Below are positions 1 through 7,791 of a stretch of 18,715 nucleotides of DNA, one piece after another. Source of the DNA: CAZQYC01 sp043746555. GTDB lineage: Bacteria > Pseudomonadota > Gammaproteobacteria > Steroidobacterales > Steroidobacteraceae. How positions within the stretch are numbered: the first letter of the stretch is position 1; the number at the start of each line of letters is the position of its first letter. The stretch lies in the NCBI GenBank assembly GCA_043746555.1, contig JAYTQU010000219.1, forward strand, positions 1-18,715, in the 5' to 3' direction. The notes below the pieces were generated by a model, which saw nothing but the letters and a program-made list of their open reading frames with translations, did not search any database and had not been told where the DNA came from. Position numbers and translations under genes: made by a program.

Positions 1-532
1 TGATCAGAAACAGCAGCAGTGCATTCGGATCGATGCTGCCGGTCACCGCCGTCCAGCCCAGCACCGGCGGTGCCGCACCGGCGGCACCGCCGATCACAAT
101 GTTTTGCGGCGTCGCATGTTTCAGCCACACCGTGTAGATCACTGCGTAGCCGATAAAGGTGCAAAAAGTCAGCACCGCCGTAAGTGCGTTAACTTTCCAA
201 ACCAGCAACGCCATGCCAATCGCACAGAGCAAGATTGCGTAGGTCACCGCGTTACGCCCGCTTACGTGACCGGTCGGAATGGGTCGCGATTGCGTGCGTG
301 CCATTTGCGCATCGAAGCGACGATCTAAAACGTGATTGATTGCGGCGGCCGACGAAGCGGCCAACGCAATACCGAGCGTGCCGAAAATCAATGCATTCCA
401 CGGCGGCAAACCCGGTACGGCCAACAACATTCCCACGACAGCGGTAAACACTTCCAACAATACGACTCGCGGCTTACCGAGCTCGACGTAGTCGCGCCAG
501 GATGCGCGATGCATCGTTGCCGCACTACTCAC
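1..532 (-). CDS. cyoE: Protoheme IX farnesyltransferase (heme O synthase), 3' end cut by window edge
   Basis: This integral membrane prenyltransferase converts heme B to heme O by adding a farnesyl group, for heme-copper terminal oxidases. The translation from the ATG at 514 gives about 171 residues before the window ends, so roughly the C-terminal 40% is missing. The family signature is visible: an NHVLDRRFDAQMARTQSRP segment containing the Asp-rich prenyl-diphosphate/Mg site, preceded by LGKPRVV and followed by several hydrophobic helices. Two starts are possible. A GTG at 532-530 overlaps the TGA of the upstream SEC-C gene (GTGA, 4 bp) and would give an N-terminus VSSAATMHRASWRDY; an ATG lies at 514-512. 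I prefer the GTG because of the coupled overlap, but neither has a strong ribosome-binding site. It is the last visible gene of the minus-strand block. The family assignment is secure; the exact start is not. Confidence 0.93.
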   Translation of the reverse strand, partial: MSSAATMHRASWRDYVELGKPRVVLLEVFTAVVGMLLAVPGLPPWNALIFGTLGIALAASSAAAINHVLDRRFDAQMARTQSRPIPTGHVSGRNAVTYAILLCAIGMALLVWKVNALTAVLTFCTFIGYAVIYTVWLKHATPQNIVIGGAAGAAPPVLGWTAVTGSIDPNALLLFLI

Positions 533-717
533 TCGCTTTGCGCTCCGTGGCAGCGTTTAAATTTCTTGCCGCTGCCGCAGAAACACGGATCGTTGCGTCC
601 CAGTTTCGGGAGTTCGCGACGATAGGGCGCAATCGATGCATGAGTGTGCTCATGATCGTGTCGGCATTCTGGTCCGTGAACGTGTTCGGTGGCGGATGCC
701 GGCTTGTCGGTCGACAT
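529..717 (-). CDS. Small His-rich SEC-C motif protein
   Basis: This 62-residue protein has two parts. Residues 12-26 hold six His and one Cys (H12, H14, C18, H20, H22, H24, H26), a likely metal-binding patch. Residues 40-57 are a textbook SEC-C zinc motif, GRNDPCFCGSGKKFKRCHG, with C45, C47, C56 and H57 as ligands; the same motif ends SecA, where it binds zinc and SecB. The stop overlaps a GTG start of cyoE by 4 bp, so translation may be coupled to heme O synthase. Upstream is an 86-bp gap with a weak promoter candidate. The function is unknown. A role in metal handling near heme/oxidase biogenesis is my inference from the His patch and position. The ORF is real on motif grounds. Confidence 0.85.
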   Translation of the reverse strand: MSTDKPASATEHVHGPECRHDHEHTHASIAPYRRELPKLGRNDPCFCGSGKKFKRCHGAQSE

Positions 718-755
718 AAATCGGGATCACTCTATTTGATCTACTGCGAACCATT

Positions 756-784
756 GTAGTACGGAAGGCGCAGTGTGCGAGCAA
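756..784 (-). promoter_or_regulatory. Candidate sigma-70 promoter for the SEC-C/cyoE pair
   Basis: On the minus strand a TTGCTC hexamer (784-779) and a TACTAC hexamer (761-756) are separated by 17 bp. This lies in the 86-bp gap between the GGDEF gene and the SEC-C gene, about 40 bp upstream of the SEC-C start. The match to consensus is only moderate, and read-through from the upstream genes is equally possible. Confidence 0.28.
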
Positions 785-803
785 GAAGTTACCGAATAGG
801 GAC

Positions 804-1862
804 TTAGGGTGTCGCGGTCGTCTTATGCAGTTCTCGGTCATGACGCATACGCTGCTCCGCTAGTATCAGCACGTCGGTTGAGTCGCGGCGATCCTTGGGA
901 TAACAGGCCATTCCCAAATAAATGTTCGCGCGGACCAAACGATTGCCGACCGAAATCGTTCCGGCGTACACGTTGCTACGAATACGCTGCGAAATTGCCG
1001 CAGCGCGTACCGCATCGGCCTCGATCAACAACACGATGAACTCGTCGCCATCGTAACGAGCGGCACTGTCGGTGTTGCGAATCGAACGCGAAATCGCGCC
1101 CCCAACGGCGGCGATTAATTTGTTGCCGCCTTCGCGGCCCGCCGATTCGTTCGCTTCGCCGGTATTGGCGACGTTGATCGCGATCAAGCTATACGGATGC
1201 GTGGTGCGTTCGGCTTTGCGATGTTCCCGCGCGAAAACTTCTTCGAATGCTCTGCGATTCAAGAGCCCCGTCATCGGATCGACCGAACGCAGATCCTCGA
1301 TTTGTCGTTCGGCGCCGTGCATTTGCTCCATGAGCAGCGCGATTGCGGTAGTCGCAATGATCTTGGGCGCGAGCGCGCTAATCAAAAACACCACGAATCC
1401 CGAGCTGGCGACGACAATGCCAGGCGTGATCGTTCCCAAAGCGAACGACGTCCCGACCGCCAGGAGTGCAACCACGAAGTACATCCCTCTCCCAAGAGAG
1501 ATCGACGCCGCCGTGAGTGGCAATAACAACAGCGTCAGTAGCGGACTTTTAACGCCGCCGGTGGACGCAGCTAATCCGGCCGCGAATACCAATAGCGCCA
1601 ATGTGTCGAGCGCACACCTCAACCACACTCGACGTCGCAACGAAGGCAACACCCGCACCATCGTTGCGCTGAGAACCAACCAGGTGAGAGCGACAACGGT
1701 GATAGCAGGATTAGTCGTGTCCCTGTCGCCGACCACCAACTGCGCCAAGCCAATCGCCAATGCGAGCAACTGAAACCACAGTAGCACACCCGCTGCGAGC
1801 GGCCGCTTTGGCGTCCACGTAGATGTTGCTTCAGAAGACGGCGTGATCAACTCGTCGCCCAT
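804..1862 (-). CDS. Membrane-anchored GGDEF-domain protein with degenerate active site
   Basis: The protein has 352 residues. Residues about 22-180 form five or six hydrophobic membrane segments, with a short linker before the GGDEF domain that starts at DPMTGLLNRR (195-204). Diguanylate cyclases join two GTP into c-di-GMP, but here the key residues are altered. Aligned without gaps to the PleD-type motif, the metal-binding Asp is N230 and the guanine-contact Asp is N247, while the signature is DGDEF (271-275) with the Glu kept. The substrate Asn (N238) and a product-inhibition-type RxxD (262-265) at the usual spacing are kept. It may therefore bind nucleotide without efficient synthesis. Its ATG shares one base with the ctpA stop (TAATG), so the two are probably translationally coupled. 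Fold assignment is confident; loss of activity is inference. Confidence 0.9.
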   Translation of the reverse strand: MGDELITPSSEATSTWTPKRPLAAGVLLWFQLLALAIGLAQLVVGDRDTTNPAITVVALTWLVLSATMVRVLPSLRRRVWLRCALDTLALLVFAAGLAASTGGVKSPLLTLLLLPLTAASISLGRGMYFVVALLAVGTSFALGTITPGIVVASSGFVVFLISALAPKIIATTAIALLMEQMHGAERQIEDLRSVDPMTGLLNRRAFEEVFAREHRKAERTTHPYSLIAINVANTGEANESAGREGGNKLIAAVGGAISRSIRNTDSAARYDGDEFIVLLIEADAVRAAAISQRIRSNVYAGTISVGNRLVRANIYLGMACYPKDRRDSTDVLILAEQRMRHDRELHKTTATP

Positions 1863-3070
1863 TAGCCGGGGCCTCGCACTTTGCTGCGCAATTTCGCCAG
1901 CGCCACGCGCACTTCAGCGTCGTCGCGCAACAGTTTCGATGCGCTCGTCGGTATGGGCGGCGCTTGTTTGGCGAGATCGTCGAGCACGACGTCGGGCACG
2001 ATGCCGTGGTGATTGATCGATGCGCCCGAGGGCGTGTAATAGTGAGATGTCGTGAGCTTGATCGCGCCGCCGCCACTTAACGGCAGCACCGACTGAACCG
2101 ATCCTTTACCGTAAGTGGTTTGACCGATGAGCACAGCGCGTTGATTATCTTTGAGCGCCCCGGCCACGATTTCCGCTGCCGATGCGGAACCGCCGTTTAC
2201 TAAAATTGCGATAGGTGCGTTATTCAGTAAATCGCCGGCGTGTGCTTTCATTTCGAACTTCGCATCCGCAGCGCGGCCATCGGCAGTCACGATCGTGCCG
2301 CTATCGAGCATCGCATCGGCAACCGCCACGGCGGCATCCAACACGCCGCCGGGATTGTTGCGAAGGTCGAGCACCAATCCAAGTAAGGGGCCTTTGGTTT
2401 GCAGCGCAGCTAACTCGTGCGAAAACTCGACGCCGGTATTTTCGTTGAATTGACTGATGCGCACATATCCATAGCCAGGCTCGAGCATTTCGTGTTTCAC
2501 ACTATGCATTTGCACCGTACCGCGCGTCAGCACCACAGCGAACGGTTTCGCGGCAGCACGTTGAATTGAGAGCGTCACCTGCGAGCCGGATTCGCCGCGC
2601 ATGCGCTCCACCGAGTCGTTTAGATTCGCGGCATCGACCGGTACGTTATCAATCGCGATCACGATGTCGCCCTCGCGAATACCGGCATGAGCGGCAGGCG
2701 AGTCGTCGATCGCGGCGAGCACTTTGATCGAATGCTCGGCCGTCGAAATTTCGATGCCGACGCCCGAATACGCGCCGGCCGTGTTCAACCGCATCTCTTC
2801 GAACTCTTTCGGATCGAGGTACGCCGAGTATGGATCGAGCCCCGAAACCGTGCCGCGAATCGCGGCACCCATCAATTTTTCGTCGGAGATTTCCTCAACG
2901 TAGTCTTGCTTGATGTTCTGGTACACCTCCGCAAACAACTGCGCGTTCTGCCAAGCAAGTACCGGCGCGCGCGCATCGTGCGCGGCCCACGCCGTCAAAC
3001 CCAGCGAGATACCGGTGCCGAGAGTAATGCCGACGATGAAAAGCGGAAGTGGTCGAAGGCGCAGCGACAT
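1862..3070 (-). CDS. ctpA: C-terminal processing peptidase, S41 family, with PDZ domain
   Basis: This exported serine protease trims or degrades periplasmic proteins. In other Gram-negatives, family members act on peptidoglycan hydrolases with helper lipoproteins. From the ATG at 3070 it has 402 residues: an N-terminal hydrophobic anchor/signal (8-30), a helical region with GLDPYSAYLDP (78-87), a PDZ domain (about 98-185) and the S41 core. The Ser/Lys dyad is S297 in GGSASAAE and K322 in TYGKGSVQ, 25 residues apart as in Prc. A start 18 codons further upstream exists, but the chosen ATG follows GGAGC at good spacing and begins a proper signal-like sequence. It lies 85 bp after the GGDEF-EAL gene and overlaps the next gene by one base. 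The envC-ctpA neighbourhood is common in proteobacteria; here a c-di-GMP gene sits between them. Confidence 0.95.
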   Translation of the reverse strand: MSLRLRPLPLFIVGITLGTGISLGLTAWAAHDARAPVLAWQNAQLFAEVYQNIKQDYVEEISDEKLMGAAIRGTVSGLDPYSAYLDPKEFEEMRLNTAGAYSGVGIEISTAEHSIKVLAAIDDSPAAHAGIREGDIVIAIDNVPVDAANLNDSVERMRGESGSQVTLSIQRAAAKPFAVVLTRGTVQMHSVKHEMLEPGYGYVRISQFNENTGVEFSHELAALQTKGPLLGLVLDLRNNPGGVLDAAVAVADAMLDSGTIVTADGRAADAKFEMKAHAGDLLNNAPIAILVNGGSASAAEIVAGALKDNQRAVLIGQTTYGKGSVQSVLPLSGGGAIKLTTSHYYTPSGASINHHGIVPDVVLDDLAKQAPPIPTSASKLLRDDAEVRVALAKLRSKVRGPG

Positions 3071-3155
3071 GAAAGCTCCGCAAGTAGACGTGGGATTTGG
3101 ACGAGGATACGTGAGGATAGTCAAAATGCTACTCCACGCGCTTTCGTGCTTGATA

Positions 3156-5411
3156 TCAACCGGCTAATCGAGAGATACCCTTCATGATGACGCTGGTGTG
3201 CGTGCCGCCGGAAGCCTCGGCAAGCAAGTCTTTGAGTACCGCTTCGAGCGCGCGCGGCCGGCCGATATGAAATCCCTGGCCATAGTGAACGCCCAATTGC
3301 GTGACGGCCAGTTCGATTGCTTCGCTTTCCACGCATTCCGCCGTTGTCTTCAATTTCATTGCATCGGCCAGCTGCACGATGGCGCTAATCATGGCTTGCG
3401 ACCGCGGATTACCCACCACATCGCGCACCAGCGCGCCGTCGATTTTTAAATACGAAGCGGGCAGCGACTGCAAATAGGTCAACGACGAAAGGCCGCGACC
3501 GAAATCGTCGAGCGCAATTTCGTGACCCATATCGCGCAAGCGGCGCATCAGCGCTTCGGCCCGCACAATGTTGGTAACCGCCGCAGTTTCGGTAAGCTCG
3601 AATGAAATCAGCGAAGGCGGCAACCGATATTCTTTGAGCTTATCTTCCAGGTAGCCGGGGAAACTATCGTCGCCGATGGATTGTCCGGAAATATTCACGG
3701 CGAAGTGCACGCTGAGACCTTGAAGTTTAGACGCTTGCGACGCGAGCACTTCCATGACGAACTGCACTACCCAGCGATCGATCGCGGGTGCCAGTTGATA
3801 GCGTTCGGCTGCCGACAGAAATTTTTCCGGCGCGATGCTGTCGCCGTTGAGATCGATCATGCGCAGTAGCAACTCGAAACGGCGAAACGCTCGGCCGCGA
3901 TGTTGATCGCCCGCCAGCAAGACGATGGGTTGCGCATCCAAACGAAACCGATCGTTCGCGAGCGCATCGCGCACATTACCAAGCAACATTACATCTTCGT
4001 GGCGGCGAATGATGCTCTGATCGGCGTCTTGATACGCTTCGACGCGCGCGCGACCGCGATCCTTCGCGGCTTTGCAAGCAACTTCCGCAGCGGCCAGTGC
4101 ATGCGAAAGCGGATGTTTCGAGGCGGTAACGCGCGCTACGCCGAAACTCGCCGAGATGTCGATGCGCTTGTTGTCGAGTCTGTATCCCACTTGTTCGAGA
4201 TTGCGACACAATCCCCACGCTACTTGTTGTGCGCCGTCCAAGCTCGTATCGGGTAAAAAAACCGCGAATCGATCGCCCGAAATTCGCGACGCAGCCATCC
4301 GCGCGGTCACGCCGTCGCGCAGCGTTTCGCCGACGTGTACGATCACGCCATCGCCGACATGCATGCCGTAGTTTTCGTTGACGACATGCAGCCGATCGAT
4401 ATCGACGTAGATGACGCAATGGGTGCCGTTGGCATCGCTCGCTGCCAGCGAAGTAGCGACACGCTTCTCAAGCGCCGGTCGCGTTAGCAAGCCGGTTGCC
4501 ACATCGTATGCACTCTGCAAGACATGAGCGATGCGTCGCGAAAGCAATTCGGCGATGCGAATCTGACGCAGCTCAAAATCCGGCGCATTCGCCGCTTTGA
4601 ACAACACCAAAATGCCGGCCACGCGTTGCGCGCCTTGCGTGATGGGACAGGCCAATATCTTATATGGCACCGCACCCAGCGGGCCGCTCGGCGCGACTTT
4701 GTTGAGCGCCATCGTGCGACGTTGCACCTGCGACCACGCTAAAAGATGTTTGTGCGTTCGAGCCAACACGTCGGCGCCGGTGCCCGGTGCGACGCCCTCA
4801 CCGGATACGCACAACGAGATTTGTTTTTCCGGAATCAACAAGGCGCCCAATACGCATTGCAAATGATCGGTGCAACTACGGACCAAGTAATCAAAATCGT
4901 CGGCGTTGGCGTCGTCGTCGCTGCTCGTGTTCATGAGCAACTCGAGATCGCCGTCGCGCGCCGACAAGTTGCGTTGCAAATCGTCGATGCTGTACTGATT
5001 GGCCAGCTCGCGAGTCAGCACATCGAGCGCGGGACGCAGCAGACCATGAACGATGGTATAGGGGCGCGCGCCGCTGGCTGTGTCCGGCGAGATCACGGCG
5101 AAAAAACCAAGCGCCACGTTTTGTGCGTCGCGCATCGCGAATACGTAGGCGGAGTCGCCGTTCAGCGCGCGCGAAAAACCACTGACGTTGTGCGTTGCCA
5201 GTTCGGTATCGTTCGCCCGTGCCTCGTTGGTCAAGTCCTGAAGATCGGGATTCTCCTCGCCGTCGGACCACCACAACGACAAGCCATCGCGATCGAAAAT
5301 CCCGATGCTGCTCGCACGCGGCATGAGCATCTTGATCAACTGACCATACGGATCGAGCGAGGTCGAGAGCACCTGCGCGGTCACGGTATCCATGGAATCG
5401 GAATTCGACAT
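3156..5411 (-). CDS. GAF-GGDEF-EAL protein: degenerate GGDEF, apparently intact EAL
   Basis: The protein has 751 residues and no signal peptide or membrane helix, so it is probably cytosolic. Residues 1-150 are a variable sensory region, 170-300 look like a GAF domain, 303-460 are GGDEF and 470-735 are EAL. In the GGDEF domain D337, N345 and D354 are kept but the signature is SGDRF (378-382): the metal-binding Glu is Arg, so c-di-GMP synthesis is unlikely. The EAL domain keeps ELLLR (E513), N573, FELTET (E605 region), DDFG (635-638), LKID (K656), TAECVES (E692) and QGF (Q712). It thus probably hydrolyses c-di-GMP to pGpG, perhaps activated by GTP bound to the degenerate GGDEF, as described for CC3396/PdeA-type proteins. 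It follows envC after 173 bp. A GGAAGG sequence lies 2 bp before the start. Confidence 0.93.
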   Translation of the reverse strand: MSNSDSMDTVTAQVLSTSLDPYGQLIKMLMPRASSIGIFDRDGLSLWWSDGEENPDLQDLTNEARANDTELATHNVSGFSRALNGDSAYVFAMRDAQNVALGFFAVISPDTASGARPYTIVHGLLRPALDVLTRELANQYSIDDLQRNLSARDGDLELLMNTSSDDDANADDFDYLVRSCTDHLQCVLGALLIPEKQISLCVSGEGVAPGTGADVLARTHKHLLAWSQVQRRTMALNKVAPSGPLGAVPYKILACPITQGAQRVAGILVLFKAANAPDFELRQIRIAELLSRRIAHVLQSAYDVATGLLTRPALEKRVATSLAASDANGTHCVIYVDIDRLHVVNENYGMHVGDGVIVHVGETLRDGVTARMAASRISGDRFAVFLPDTSLDGAQQVAWGLCRNLEQVGYRLDNKRIDISASFGVARVTASKHPLSHALAAAEVACKAAKDRGRARVEAYQDADQSIIRRHEDVMLLGNVRDALANDRFRLDAQPIVLLAGDQHRGRAFRRFELLLRMIDLNGDSIAPEKFLSAAERYQLAPAIDRWVVQFVMEVLASQASKLQGLSVHFAVNISGQSIGDDSFPGYLEDKLKEYRLPPSLISFELTETAAVTNIVRAEALMRRLRDMGHEIALDDFGRGLSSLTYLQSLPASYLKIDGALVRDVVGNPRSQAMISAIVQLADAMKLKTTAECVESEAIELAVTQLGVHYGQGFHIGRPRALEAVLKDLLAEASGGTHTSVIMKGISRLAG

Positions 5412-5584
5412 TACCTTCCCGGCCGTCCGGATTTAGTTTTCCGGTGGCCCGATACTCCTTCATTGTCTCTGATTTAGTGTCTGGCTATTGTAAGCCCTCA
5501 TCTTCGGGACTTAATTGCCTGCTTTCCTTGATCCCTACCGCAGTTTGTGTAAAGAAAGTGACATGCCCCCGCACGTGAACTCCC
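5412..5584 (-). other. Intergenic region between envC and the GGDEF-EAL gene
   Basis: These 173 bp hold no gene that I can support. A small stem (CCGGA/TCCGG at 5427-5431 and 5440-5444, 8-nt loop) lies just upstream of the GGDEF-EAL start. A TACAAT hexamer in the middle could be a -10 box on the minus strand but lacks a convincing -35. The gap is long enough for the c-di-GMP gene to have its own promoter. Confidence 0.4.
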
Positions 5585-6784
5585 TCACAGTTTGCGTAGC
5601 CACTTGCGCGGGTCGAGCGCCTGTTTTCCCTTACGAATTTCCAAATGTAGTTCGCTGCGGCCGCCGTCTTGCTCGACGCCCGCCGAACCGGCTTGATCGG
5701 CCAGGACGCCCAATACCGTTCCCGGCGCAACAGTGTCGCCCACCTTGCAAAACAGCTGTTCCTGATGACCGTAAATGCTCGAATAACCGTCGCCGTGATC
5801 GATCATCACCATCAGGCCCATGCCATACAGGTAATCGGCATAGACCACCCTCCCATGGAACAGCGCGTGGACCTGCGCGCTGGAAGGAGCGCTAATCACA
5901 ATGCCTTCCCATTTAAGCGGTCCGCCGGCACGCAGGTCGCCGAATTTGGCGATCACTTTACCGTTCACCGGCCACGGTAACTTGCCGAGGGTTCGAGCAA
6001 ACCCGTGCGTCGGAAGCGCCGGAAAATCCCGCGAGGCGTGCTGCAATTCCTCGATCAAGCGTTCCAATACTTTGGCTTGTCGCTCAAGCGTCGCTACCTG
6101 ATCGCTGCGACTGCGAATCTTCGATTGGATCGACGCGAGCGTTTGTGCTCGGTTGGTGCGCGCGGCGGCAAGTTGCTTGGTTTCCTGGGCCTGGCTTTCC
6201 TCCAGCTTGCGAAGCTGCTCCGCTTCGGTGCCAATACGTTCGGTCAAAAGATCCAGGTGCGCGAGTCGGTCCGTAATGTCGGTGATATGCTCGGCGCGTG
6301 CGCGTCCAAAGTAGCCATAGTAGGTCAGCATTCGGCCTAAATCAGCCGGATTCTGCTGATTCAGCAATAACACAAGTTGTTCTTCGCGGCCGTTGACGTA
6401 CGCTGAACGCAACTGCGCGGCAAGCGTCATGCGTTCGGCTGTAAGTTGGTTTTCGGTGTCGGTCCGTTTACGTTTCAGGTCGGCCAGCCGCCGTTCGCTG
6501 GCGATGCGCTGCGCGCGAATTTGCGCGACTTTTTCGCGCGCGGACTGAACCGCGAGTTCGGCTTCCTTAAGGCTGCTCGCCAAAGCGTCGCGACGTTGCG
6601 CATCAGCCTCAATTCCCTTGCGAATCGTCTCAATGCGGGCGCGAACCTGCTTAAGCTCGCCTTCCTTGTCGGCCCCGTGTGCGATGGATGCAAGTGCCAG
6701 TAGCAACAAAGTAGCGCCGAGTAATGCGGTGCGGGGCGCCCATGCGCCGCTCGCCTTTCTATTGATTCGGTTGTCACGCCACAT
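5585..6784 (-). CDS. envC: Murein hydrolase activator EnvC (coiled coil + LytM/M23 domain)
   Basis: EnvC is a periplasmic, divisome-associated protein that activates the amidases splitting septal peptidoglycan. The 399 residues comprise a signal peptide (hydrophobic core about 19-35, cleavage near AHG-A), a long charged coiled coil (about 40-255) and a C-terminal LytM/M23 domain (about 270-399). Zinc ligands of active M23 enzymes are degraded: the first His and Asp are missing (WEGIVI where HxGxD is expected), and the last HxH is ELH. This fits an activator without enzyme activity, as in E. coli EnvC. It is divergent from yibN across 119 bp, the same arrangement as in enterobacteria, and is the first gene of the minus-strand block. 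No strong ribosome-binding site is visible upstream of the ATG. Confidence 0.95.
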   Translation of the reverse strand: MWRDNRINRKASGAWAPRTALLGATLLLLALASIAHGADKEGELKQVRARIETIRKGIEADAQRRDALASSLKEAELAVQSAREKVAQIRAQRIASERRLADLKRKRTDTENQLTAERMTLAAQLRSAYVNGREEQLVLLLNQQNPADLGRMLTYYGYFGRARAEHITDITDRLAHLDLLTERIGTEAEQLRKLEESQAQETKQLAAARTNRAQTLASIQSKIRSRSDQVATLERQAKVLERLIEELQHASRDFPALPTHGFARTLGKLPWPVNGKVIAKFGDLRAGGPLKWEGIVISAPSSAQVHALFHGRVVYADYLYGMGLMVMIDHGDGYSSIYGHQEQLFCKVGDTVAPGTVLGVLADQAGSAGVEQDGGRSELHLEIRKGKQALDPRKWLRKL

Positions 6785-6833
6785 AATCTAAGTTTCGCAT
6801 GAGTGACTCGCGGCTGTCCGCTCGGTATTCGGC

Positions 6834-6842
6834 TGATATACT
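6834..6842 (+). promoter_or_regulatory. Extended -10 promoter candidate for yibN-grxC
   Basis: TGATATACT fits the extended -10 pattern TGnTATAnT and lies about 60 bp upstream of the yibN start in the divergent gap. The -35 region is poor (CTGTCC at the right distance), as is usual for extended -10 promoters. A 6-bp stem, CGACCC/GGGTCG (6860-6865 and 6873-6878), follows in the presumed leader. Confidence 0.5.
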
Positions 6843-6903
6843 GCCGCCCCTTTTTCGATCGACCCCGGATTTGGGTCGCCAACACGATGTCACCGGCAGC
6901 ACA

Positions 6904-7374
6904 ATGAATCGATTTGCAGAATTCGTTCAGCACCATCCGCTTCTGGCAGCACTGGCTGTGCTACTGGCCGTGGCATCAATCGTGATTGAACTTCGCCATC
7001 GCAAGTTGGGCGCGACGGCGCTCGGTCCGACCGATGCCGTCCGTCTCATCAACGGTGGGGCGCTGGTCATCGACGTCCGCAGCGCCGATGCGTTTTCCGC
7101 CGGGCACATTATCGACTCTCGCCATATCGAGCAAAGCGACTTGAGCGCTCAAATGAAAAATTTGGCGGATAGTAATTTGAAAAAGCATCGCGAGAAACCG
7201 GTGCTTCTCTACTGCGATACGGGCGTTGCTTCGGCCACCGCGGCGCGACTCCTCAAAGCAGCGGGCTTCGGCAAGGTGGTAAATTTACGCGGCGGTTTGG
7301 CGGCGTGGAAGCAGGACAATCTGCCCACGGTAACCGAGACGAAAACTTCTCAAAAAAATAAGGGCGGTAAGTAG
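6904..7374 (+). CDS. yibN: Membrane-anchored rhodanese-like protein, YibN type
   Basis: The protein has one N-terminal membrane helix (about 11-30, after MNRFAEFVQHHP) and a single rhodanese domain (about 40-140), facing the cytoplasm or periplasm depending on orientation. The active-site loop contains C104 in LLYCDTGVASA, so sulfur transfer or persulfide chemistry is possible; in E. coli YibN the equivalent loop is different. A C-terminal Lys-rich tail follows. I start it at the ATG at 6904, which gives the YibN-like N-terminus and 156 residues; a longer frame opens at 6799 but overlaps the promoter candidate and gives no sensible N-terminus. It is followed after 3 bp by grxC, in the order yibN-grxC-secB-gpsA. 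Confidence 0.9.
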   Translation: MNRFAEFVQHHPLLAALAVLLAVASIVIELRHRKLGATALGPTDAVRLINGGALVIDVRSADAFSAGHIIDSRHIEQSDLSAQMKNLADSNLKKHREKPVLLYCDTGVASATAARLLKAAGFGKVVNLRGGLAAWKQDNLPTVTETKTSQKNKGGK

Positions 7375-7377
7375 CGC

Positions 7378-7677
7378 ATGAGTGCCTTGGATAAAATCGC
7401 CCCAATGCCAAATACGACGCCGAATGCGGTGACAATGTATTCCACCGCGTTCTGCGGATACTGCGATCGCGCTCGCTCGCTGTTGAATCGCAAAGGCGCA
7501 ACCGTGGTGGAGATCAAAGTGGACGAAAATCCCGCGGATCGCGAGATCATGCTAAAACGCAGCGGCGGGCGTCGCACTGTGCCGCAGATTTTCATCGGCG
7601 ATCGGCACGTCGGCGGCTATGACGAGCTGGCGCAACTCGATCGTAGCGGCGAACTGGATCGTCTTCTTCAAGGCTAA
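7378..7677 (+). CDS. grxC: Glutaredoxin 3
   Basis: This small cytosolic thiol-disulfide oxidoreductase uses glutathione to reduce disulfides and mixed disulfides. The 99 residues contain the dithiol active site CGYC (C26, C29), the cis-proline TVP (67-69) and the GG-Y-DE glutathione-binding region (79-83), which is the complete glutaredoxin fold. The first 18 residues are longer than in most GrxC proteins. A second ATG at 7405 would match the family better, but the start at 7378 has an AGGGCGG sequence 10 bp upstream while the inner ATG has none. It probably shares a transcript with yibN and lies 114 bp before secB. Confidence 0.95.
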   Translation: MSALDKIAPMPNTTPNAVTMYSTAFCGYCDRARSLLNRKGATVVEIKVDENPADREIMLKRSGGRRTVPQIFIGDRHVGGYDELAQLDRSGELDRLLQG

Positions 7678-7696
7678 TGCCCGAAGTCCCAGCGAG

Positions 7697-7725
7697 TTGA
7701 CATCCAGAATGATGCGTACTATTTC
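7697..7725 (+). promoter_or_regulatory. Candidate sigma-70 promoter for secB-gpsA
   Basis: A perfect -35 hexamer TTGACA (7697-7702) is followed after 17 bp by TATTTC (7720-7725); an alternative -10, TACTAT, lies at 7717 with shorter spacing. It sits in the 114-bp grxC-secB gap, about 65 bp before the secB start, in an AT-rich stretch. The -35 match is strong and the -10 is weak. Confidence 0.45.
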
Positions 7726-7791
7726 CCTGTTTTAATTCCAGATCACACCATTAACGATTCATAAATTAGATATCCCAATTAGGAAATTATC

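Noticed and set aside
1072..1773. Plus-strand open frame of 233 codons opposite the membrane GGDEF gene.
   Set aside because: The product is Ala/Ser/Asn-rich with no recognisable motif and is fully antisense to a gene with clear motifs, so it is a shadow frame.
4746..5477. Plus-strand open frame of 243 codons opposite the GGDEF-EAL gene.
   Set aside because: No motifs; antisense to a well-supported protein and explained by codon bias on the other strand.
6799..6903. Longer N-terminus for the rhodanese gene (35 extra residues).
   Set aside because: It overlaps the extended -10 promoter candidate, lacks a ribosome-binding site, and would bury the membrane helix behind a polar stretch not seen in YibN.
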